From JAGOVB01 sp964481175 (GTDB lineage: Bacteria; Patescibacteriota; Minisyncoccia; Phycocordibacterales; PALSA-1337): 28,048 bases of DNA. Made by a program: the position numbers and the translations under genes. The stretch is taken from NCBI GenBank assembly GCA_964481175.1, contig CAYZSZ010000011.1, forward strand, positions 1 to 28,048. The letters run 5' to 3'. Numbering within the stretch: the first letter of the stretch is position 1; every line of letters begins with the position of its first letter. This document shows positions 1 to 5,700 of this stretch, piece after piece. The notes beneath the pieces are model-generated. The model was not told where the DNA came from, made no database searches, and worked only from the letters and a program-made list of their open reading frames with translations.

Positions 1-61
1 ACTCGAACCCGTAACCTCTCCCGTGACAGGGGAGTGCTCTAACCAGTTGAGCTACGCCTGC
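1..61 (-). tRNA. tRNA-Asp(GUC), 3' end cut by window edge
   Basis: Read on the minus strand, a 7-base acceptor arm begins at base 61, followed by TA, a D-arm with GCTC, and a 5-bp anticodon stem CTCCC/GGGAG enclosing loop CTGTCAC, which gives anticodon GTC (Asp). The T-arm starts with GGTTCGA; the last acceptor bases fall outside the window. Confidence 0.93.
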
Positions 62-70
62 ATGAGGCAA

Positions 71-79
71 AATATAGCA
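71..79 (-). promoter_or_regulatory. Extended -10 promoter of tRNA-Asp
   Basis: On the minus strand TGC is followed by TATATT, ending 9 bases before the first tRNA base. The same TGCTATATT string stands before the tRNA-Met gene at 624-632, which supports it as a real tRNA promoter element. I see no strong -35. Confidence 0.55.
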
Positions 80-89
80 TAAACGACAG

Positions 90-117
90 GCGGCGGCAAG
101 GAAATCCTCGCCGCCGC
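90..117 (-). terminator. Strong GC hairpin after the secreted-protein gene
   Basis: A 12-bp stem (90-101 with 106-117) and a 4-base loop lie just past the stop codon at 122. As minus-strand RNA the single imperfect position is a G-U wobble; as plus-strand RNA it would be an A-C mismatch, so the hairpin fits minus-strand transcription. There is no clear U-tract, so intrinsic termination is uncertain. Confidence 0.45.
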
Positions 118-121
118 ATCG

Positions 122-514
122 CTATTTACGAAACTGACCGATACTCCATCTGAGCGAAAAACCGATGCCGATGGAAGTGTCGATCGGCAGACTGTAATTG
201 TCTGCAGGACCTAGCGAGATGAGCTCGGGGAAACAGATCTGGAACCCTTCCAAACCTCGAACAGTCCAGACAGGACCATAACGAAGTTTGTTTTCTTTAT
301 GGAAGTCCCTCCCCCACAATTCTGGCCAAAATTCGCAGCCACGGAACTTTACCAGTTCATACTGCACTCCCGGGAACCAATACGGGACATCCTCATCTGT
401 TGGGATAAGATTCCATAGCCCAGGACGATCTTCCGGAGGAGTGTACTCGACACCCTGCTCCGCGCGTACGGGAATACCGTACAGTAACATGACCAACAGG
501 GTTATTGTCTTCAT
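122..514 (-). CDS. Small predicted secreted protein, unknown function
   Basis: A 130-residue protein beginning MKTITLLVMLL. The first 18 or so residues form a Sec signal peptide, with likely cleavage after VRA. The mature part is rich in Trp, Pro and Gly, has two cysteines that could pair, and shows no family I recognise. I chose the ATG at 514 over the in-frame GTG at 526, because the signal peptide starts cleanly there and a TATAAT box at 529-534 would leave the GTG at or before the transcription start. It is a lone gene between tRNA-Asp and tRNA-Met, with its own promoter and a downstream hairpin. Coding status is supported by the signal peptide and these flanking signals, not by homology. 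Confidence 0.6.
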   Translation of the reverse strand: MKTITLLVMLLYGIPVRAEQGVEYTPPEDRPGLWNLIPTDEDVPYWFPGVQYELVKFRGCEFWPELWGRDFHKENKLRYGPVWTVRGLEGFQICFPELISLGPADNYSLPIDTSIGIGFSLRWSIGQFRK

Positions 515-528
515 GCAAAACCGCACTA

Positions 529-537
529 ATTATATCA
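529..537 (-). promoter_or_regulatory. Extended -10 (TGATATAAT) for the secreted-protein gene
   Basis: On the minus strand TGA precedes a perfect TATAAT (534-529), ending 14 bases upstream of the ATG at 514. It lies directly after the 3' end of tRNA-Met. The predicted leader is under 10 bases and carries no Shine-Dalgarno sequence. Confidence 0.55.
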
Positions 538-541
538 TTTG

Positions 542-615
542 TGTCGGCGGAAGGGATCGAACCTTCGACCTTGGGCTTATGAGTCCCACGCTCTAGCCAA
601 CTGAGCTACGCCGAC
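542..615 (-). tRNA. tRNA-Met(CAU), elongator type (tRNA-Ile2 not excluded)
   Basis: The minus strand folds as a full cloverleaf: 7-bp acceptor GTCGGCG/CGCCGAC, discriminator A at 542, anticodon loop CTCATAA (anticodon CAT), T-arm with GGTTCGATCC. The D-stem has C11-G24, the elongator pattern, unlike the second CAT tRNA at 8632. A CAT anticodon could also be modified to read AUA (Ile); sequence alone does not settle that. CCA is not encoded. Confidence 0.92.
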
Positions 616-623
616 ATTCGACC

Positions 624-632
624 AATATAGCA
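624..632 (-). promoter_or_regulatory. Extended -10 promoter of tRNA-Met
   Basis: The minus strand reads TGC then TATATT (629-624), ending 8 bases before the tRNA 5' end at 615. It abuts the terminator hairpin of the upstream RHS island, so termination and re-initiation are back to back. Confidence 0.55.
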
Positions 633-658
633 AAAAGTGGCATTATTTGCCACTTTTT
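632..658 (-). terminator. Rho-independent terminator of the RHS island
   Basis: A perfect 11-bp inverted repeat (632-642 with 648-658) with a 5-base loop: AAAAAGTGGCA pairs with TGCCACTTTTT. On the minus strand it follows the stop codon at 677 and ends in a run of T. The A/T-tailed symmetry would let it work in both directions. Confidence 0.85.
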
Positions 659-676
659 CACCCAGAAAAATAGACC

Positions 677-1138
677 CTATCTTTTTGTAATATCAGCAGG
701 GATATCAATAGAAGGATTTATAGTTTTGATAGTTTCAATAAGTTCATTTAGATCATTGGGTTTAAGCATCTCAATACTTGTAAGTCCTCTATCAGAAATC
801 GTACCATCAGGCTTTTTATAAAGCATGTAGATTTCATTTATCAACCCGCCAAATGTTGCTCTTTTTTTCAGAGAAACAATATCTTTGATTTCACTCACAC
901 GACTTGGAATAAAAAATACCGTACCGCGTACGCTCTTGTTCTTGATCGTTATATACAATCCATATATTGCACCCACCCAAAATATTATTAAAAGTGGTAA
1001 CGCTACTCCAAAAAAGACGATAACTTTATGCCACACACCATTGAAGATTGCAGGCGACGCAATGAGTAAAAGTCCTACGGCGAAGCATAAGAGACCTGCA
1101 TTTGCTAATTCTGGCGTTGCGTAAAATACTTTTTTCAT
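677..1138 (-). CDS. Two-TM protein with PH-like cytoplasmic domain; possible partner of the orphan RHS tip
   Basis: 153 residues. Two hydrophobic segments (about 14-35 and 40-64) form a hairpin, followed by a soluble part of about 85 residues. The SEIKDIVSLKKR stretch and the closing ELIETIKTI helix recall bacterial PH-like membrane proteins; that is a resemblance, not a firm family call. The ATG lies 6 bases after the stop of the orphan RHS tip, and the gene ends at a strong terminator, so it is the last gene of the RHS island. In known rhs arrays the gene directly after a tip usually encodes its immunity protein. That role is inferred from position; nothing in the sequence proves it. Confidence 0.75.
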   Translation of the reverse strand: MKKVFYATPELANAGLLCFAVGLLLIASPAIFNGVWHKVIVFFGVALPLLIIFWVGAIYGLYITIKNKSVRGTVFFIPSRVSEIKDIVSLKKRATFGGLINEIYMLYKKPDGTISDRGLTSIEMLKPNDLNELIETIKTINPSIDIPADITKR

Positions 1139-1144
1139 TTCAAT

Positions 1145-1963
1145 TTATTTTAAACTTCTTGAGGCTCTCTTAAGCGCACTGATCGCTCCGCTAAAATTAC
1201 CCCTGCTAAGTGCCCTACTTGCTTGCGACAACGCACTCTTAGCATTCTGGTATTTGCTAGACACACTCCCGCTTGCTGACCCACTTCCTGCGGAGAGGTA
1301 GGTACTTGCATTTTGACCGAGTGACTGCATACTCACAGTCACAAACTCTTCTGCTGATTGTCTCAAAGTGTGTCTTCCCGTGTAGAATGCTTGTGTGCCT
1401 ATATTTGGCATTCGACCACGCACTTGCGGCAAACTACGTAATGTACCCGCCGACACTGCAGAGATTGATGAGTTGAGTATAATATCGCCAGGATTACTTT
1501 CGCGGCCAAGCATGTAGTCACCGCTATATTCGGTAGCAGCGGTTAACGTTCCTGCTGTTGCGCCCGTGATTAATAGTGTAGCCACAGTACCCACCGCACC
1601 TGCCGCTGCAGCAGCACCTGCTATTACCACACCACCACCTACCACAGCGCCTTGACCTGCAGATACTGCATAGGAACTAAAACCACTAAAATCGCCAGAT
1701 AAGTAATCACTCAGTGCCTGACTTCCGATACCACCAATTGCACCGACCCCTGCACCTATTGCCACAGCACACATTGGACACCTTCCACCGGGATCCTTGT
1801 TTGTAATAGGATTACCACCCGCATACGAATACGAATTCGCCGCTTGAGGATTTGAGAGGACTGCTTTACCATCACTAGTCTGCCCCACCTCCCAAAACAC
1901 CGGATCTTGTGAAAGAAACTGCCCTCTGTCACCATTATAATACCTCGCATTCAAATAGTTCAA
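1145..1963 (-). CDS. Orphan RHS core-end plus alternative C-terminal tip
   Basis: 272 residues. Residues 1-60 match the end of the RHS core of the 1924-residue protein upstream almost word for word (NYLNARYYNGDRGQF, SQDPVFWEVGQT, NSYSYAGGNPIT, KDP.G). Residues 61-272 are a different tip: a glycine/alanine-rich hydrophobic stretch (about 64-150), then a polar part and a Ser-rich helical tail resembling that of the main protein. The frame is open 21 codons further upstream to a TAA at 2027-2029, and those codons still encode core sequence (LGELYDTSTG), but they contain no ATG, GTG or TTG. The TTG at 1963 is the only candidate start, so the cassette may be silent unless recombined into the main gene. 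It has no signal peptide or own promoter that I can see. This is the classical layout of an orphan rhs-CT module. No toxin catalytic motif is recognisable. Confidence 0.8.
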   Translation of the reverse strand: MNYLNARYYNGDRGQFLSQDPVFWEVGQTSDGKAVLSNPQAANSYSYAGGNPITNKDPGGRCPMCAVAIGAGVGAIGGIGSQALSDYLSGDFSGFSSYAVSAGQGAVVGGGVVIAGAAAAAGAVGTVATLLITGATAGTLTAATEYSGDYMLGRESNPGDIILNSSISAVSAGTLRSLPQVRGRMPNIGTQAFYTGRHTLRQSAEEFVTVSMQSLGQNASTYLSAGSGSASGSVSSKYQNAKSALSQASRALSRGNFSGAISALKRASRSLK

Positions 1964-1974
1964 TCCGGTACTTG
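1878..1974 (-). repeat. Direct repeat copy A: RHS core end in the orphan cassette
   Basis: Aligned without gaps to 3384-3480 (offset 1506), 89 of 97 bases match by eye. Two blocks are perfectly identical: 29 bases (1878-1906) and 43 bases (1932-1974). It lies just before the tip-coding part of each gene and is long enough for homologous recombination to exchange tips. Confidence 0.9.
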
Positions 1975-2085
1975 TATCATATAGCTCTCCTAATTGTCGT
2001 ATGTTGAATTTAGATACAAGAGCTACTTACTCACACCATACTCCTCTCGGAATTTCACAGCATTAGTTAAAGAAGTATTTCACTT

Positions 2086-2418
2086 TTATGGCTTTTTAAG
2101 ATAATTAATTATTACCATAAGGAACGCTAATGCTGCTAAAATAAAAAATGGAAAATATGATATTGTTTTGCTCGCCCAAAGTATAGACGAAACCCCAATT
2201 GATAACGACAAGATGCCTGCAGAATATCTTTCAACCGAACTTTTCTTAGCTATTTCAAACCTAGTTTTTTCTTTTTGTTGCTCTGTTAGTCTTTCAAAGA
2301 AATATGATTTTGTGAGTAAGGAATAGTATTTTTCTGAAAAAATTATTACAAGACCGACTAGAATCATTATTGATCCAATTAAACTAACTAGCGTTACGTA
2401 AATGTCTATATTTTGCAT
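2086..2418 (-). CDS. Small three-TM membrane protein, paralogue of the next gene
   Basis: 110 residues. Hydrophobic segments lie at about 7-28, 68-84 and 88-105, and a charged loop (EQQKEKTRFEIAKKSSVERY) sits between the first two. The pattern after the first segment (IMILVGLVIIFSEKYYSLLTKS) parallels IMMFLLGILPIVSREYYEKF in the neighbour at 2478-2738, so the two look like diverged copies. It lies between the main RHS gene and the orphan tip, the place where immunity or accessory genes sit in rhs arrays. No family recognised. Confidence 0.7.
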   Translation of the reverse strand: MQNIDIYVTLVSLIGSIMILVGLVIIFSEKYYSLLTKSYFFERLTEQQKEKTRFEIAKKSSVERYSAGILSLSIGVSSILWASKTISYFPFFILAALAFLMVIINYLKKP

Positions 2419-2477
2419 AGAAGTAGGCGTTTGTTGTTTTTATAGGATAGAGTGCTTGGGGTAGCAAACATTATTTC

Positions 2478-2738
2478 TTAAGGATTGATGAATTTGTAGA
2501 TTACAATACCTATCAGAGTTAAACCTGTAAGGATAAAATTGATTTGTCTTATATACCTATCATAGATATATCCATCTTGTTTTGAAAACGGCCAAAACTT
2601 ATCATCCCATGTCGATTTATGAAATTTTTCATAATATTCTCGCGACACAATAGGAAGTATACCTAGAAGAAACATCATAATACCCGCAACAAGCACGAGT
2701 GACTTCCAGTGATCAAGAATAAATCTTTGTATATCCAT
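2478..2738 (-). CDS. Small two-TM membrane protein right after the RHS gene
   Basis: 86 residues, hydrophobic at about 12-31 and 66-83, with a polar middle rich in Trp, Lys and Asp (STWDDKFWPFSKQDGYIYDR). The ATG at 2738 lies 8 bases after the RHS stop codon, so translation from the same mRNA is likely. It shares a G-x-x-P/I-I-x-S-x-x-YY motif after the first TM with the next gene downstream. Immunity or anchoring for the RHS protein is a positional inference; the sequence itself shows only a membrane protein. Confidence 0.7.
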   Translation of the reverse strand: MDIQRFILDHWKSLVLVAGIMMFLLGILPIVSREYYEKFHKSTWDDKFWPFSKQDGYIYDRYIRQINFILTGLTLIGIVIYKFINP

Positions 2739-2746
2739 AATTATAT

Positions 2747-5700
2747 TTACTTACGATTGATTAACTTCTTGGCTTGATTAATGTATCTTTCTGCTGTCTT
2801 TGTATCACCTCGATTGAGTGCTCTCTGCGCGGAATTAAGGTAGGTTGTAGCTGTATTATAACTCGAAGAAGAGTTTGACGAAGACCTACCTCCGCTCGAT
2901 GCACTAATGTAGGTTTGCGTACTTGTTTGAGTCAGACCGACGTCTGTAGGCAGCTTTGAAAAACTTTGATCGTTTTTTACACCTCCCTGTGTAGGCGTGC
3001 CTTTTGTTGTATCCGTTGCATTTCGAGCCTTTCCTCCTACATAAATCACGCTGTCACGCACTGCGTCAACTGTATTCATTCCGGCGTTTACAGCTTTTCC
3101 ACCAAGATAACCCAGACCCCCAGAAACAAGATCCTTGACCACTCTATTCCCTGCATCATTGACGTCAGATAAAGAATAACCATCCGGGTATCTCAATACG
3201 TTGGTGTAATTATAAACATCGACAGCGGCATTTGCATAACTATAAGCCTCGAACACCGCAAAGATCACAGCAATGAGTGGAGCTATTTTTCCATTTGGAT
3301 CCTTTTGAGTTATGGGATTGTTTCCTGCGTATGAATAGCTATTTGCCAGCTGAGGCTCTCTAAGGATACGCACGCCATCCTGCGTCTGCCCCACCTCCCA
3401 AAACACCGGATCCTGACTCACAAACTGCCCTCTATCCCCATTATAATACCTCGCATTCAAATAGTTCAATCCGGTACTTGCGTCATATATCTCTCCTATA
3501 TAGTGACGTTTGGTGAGGTTGTTTCCTGAACTGATTCGTTCTTGTCCATATGGGTAGTAGTCGAGTGTTTGTTGGACTGCTGCAGTTGCATTGGTTACTA
3601 CATTTGTTGCACTGAGGTGGTCAGTGTGGATGTATGAAGTAGTTGTTGCGACTTGTCCTCCTTCTATGCTTGCAAGGAGCATACCGCCTCCATATATGTT
3701 CTTGGTGGTGGTAGCTCCCATCTTTACATACAAGTCGTTTGGATAGTAGGTGGTTATTCCGTTTTCGACCGTCTTTACTCGTTCGTATTTATCATCATAT
3801 GTATAGGTGCTTGTTGCTCCGGCTAGATTTGTCGATGTTAATCTGTCTCTATAGTCCCACATCAGAGATTTTCCTGCACTGTTGTTCATATTTCCATTAT
3901 TGTCATACCCGTACGTTGCTGAACCGATACCTGTTACCGCATGCGGGTTGATCATACCAGATCCTGAGTATGTATATGTTGTAGTCGAAGTCGTCGTCGC
4001 CACTCCAGTGATATTTCCTATAGAGTTATATGCAAAAGAATATCTGTACGGAGTACTTGTTGCAGCTGTAGTCGAAGCGAGTGTCAGTCGATCGAGATGA
4101 TCGTACGTGTAGTTCACTATTTTTCCTGTTCCGTATCCTCCTATGTCTTTCAGGTTAGTTATATTCCCCACCTTGTCATATGTATAGTTTAGATTCTGAA
4201 TACTTCGAGCTGAAGAAGTAGCTGTAGTTATATTTGTAAGTCGATACAACTTTGTGGAATCAAAAGTATTTACTGTACTTGCTCCATTTCCGAATAGTTT
4301 GTAACTTATTTGACCCGTAGGAGAGTAATCTAGATTTCTAATGATATTTGTAAATACCCCCGCGCTTTCTTTTTGTGCGACGCTATCGAGCTGACCAGCT
4401 GAGTTGTGTGCATACTTTACTTGTGAATTATCCGGATACGTTATTGTCACTTGATTTCCTAATCGATCATACGTGTATGTGGTCGTGTAGTCTGCGCCGT
4501 CAATTCTTTTACTTTCTGTTGCAACTCCACCATTTGAGTTGTATGTATAGGTAGTTGTAGCGCTGTTGGCCATCGCTGCGGTACATACTTTTAGCTTTCC
4601 ATAGGTACATGAGTCGTATGTGTATGTCACTTCTGTTCCACCCGTGCCAGTATAGTCCTCTGTAAGAACTCTGTTTATACTGTCATATGTCATATTTCTG
4701 GTTTGTGATTTTGGATCGAGCACGGTGGTTATGTTTCCAGAGGCATCATAGGTATACGTCCAAGTCCCAAAAGTACCATCGGCACTTGCGTGCAGATCCT
4801 GTGCCGTGAGTCTCCTACCAAGTCCATCATAGGTAAAGTTTCTGATATTACCTTGTGAGTCCGTGATCTTTGTAAGATTGTTGTTACCATTGTACGTGTA
4901 CGTTGTTGTGTACGTACTTCCACTATTATGCTCATCGACTTGCACAAGATTTCCTCTCGAATCATTTGTTAAATCTTTAAATCTTCCCTCAGGATCAGTG
5001 ACCGTTGTGATCCACTGATCATATGTATTTGTTGTCGTTCCTATATTATTTCCTACTGCCGTCACTCTGTTTTTAGCATCATACACATATACTTGGTACA
5101 AAGAGTTTGTGAGCGTTGAGGATGCATATGCTGTACTCGAAGCAAAGTATTGAAGTGATTCTTTTTGCTTTTGTCCTGATGCATTATAGACTATATCTGA
5201 AACTGAAAATGTGTTCGTTGGCTCAGCCTCCACTCTAGTCTGGATTACCCTACCGAGACCATCGAGATATGTATACGTGTCGGTACTAGTAGAACTACTT
5301 AAACTGTCGGTTCTTTGGATTATATTTGGCACCGAACTGGTATTGTAAGTGTATGTGGTCTTGGTGACTTGTGTTGAGGGTGTTGTTAAGTCTGGTTGAG
5401 TTACTGATGTGACCCTATCCAAACCATCGTAAACGGTTTTAAATACAAGTCCATTTGGATCTATTGTCTGTTTTGGTTTACCGAGCGAATAATCATAATA
5501 GAAACTAGTAGTTTGGCTTAATGGATTTGTTGATGATGCAATATAAATATTATATGGATCATAAACATACGTGGTAGTTTTACTTCTTGGGTCAGTCTCT
5601 GAAGTGACGGTTCCGTAAGTTGCATTGTATGTTTTAGTGCTACTTGCATACGTTGTACTTGAAATCCAATCCTCCTTCTTTGTGAGATTTCCTTTGGAAA

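Noticed and set aside
1963..1995. AGGAGAG followed by a 6-codon ATG frame ending on the orphan's TTG (TTGA overlap), as a coupled start
   Set aside because: The main RHS gene has nearly the same bases in the middle of its core, where they encode IGEIYDASTG, so the pattern is explained by shared coding sequence.
2030..2085. Short peptide frame reading SLTNAVKFREEYGVSK before the orphan tip
   Set aside because: It is enclosed by stops, only 18 codons long, without a start. It could be a relic of a former gene but I cannot support a call.
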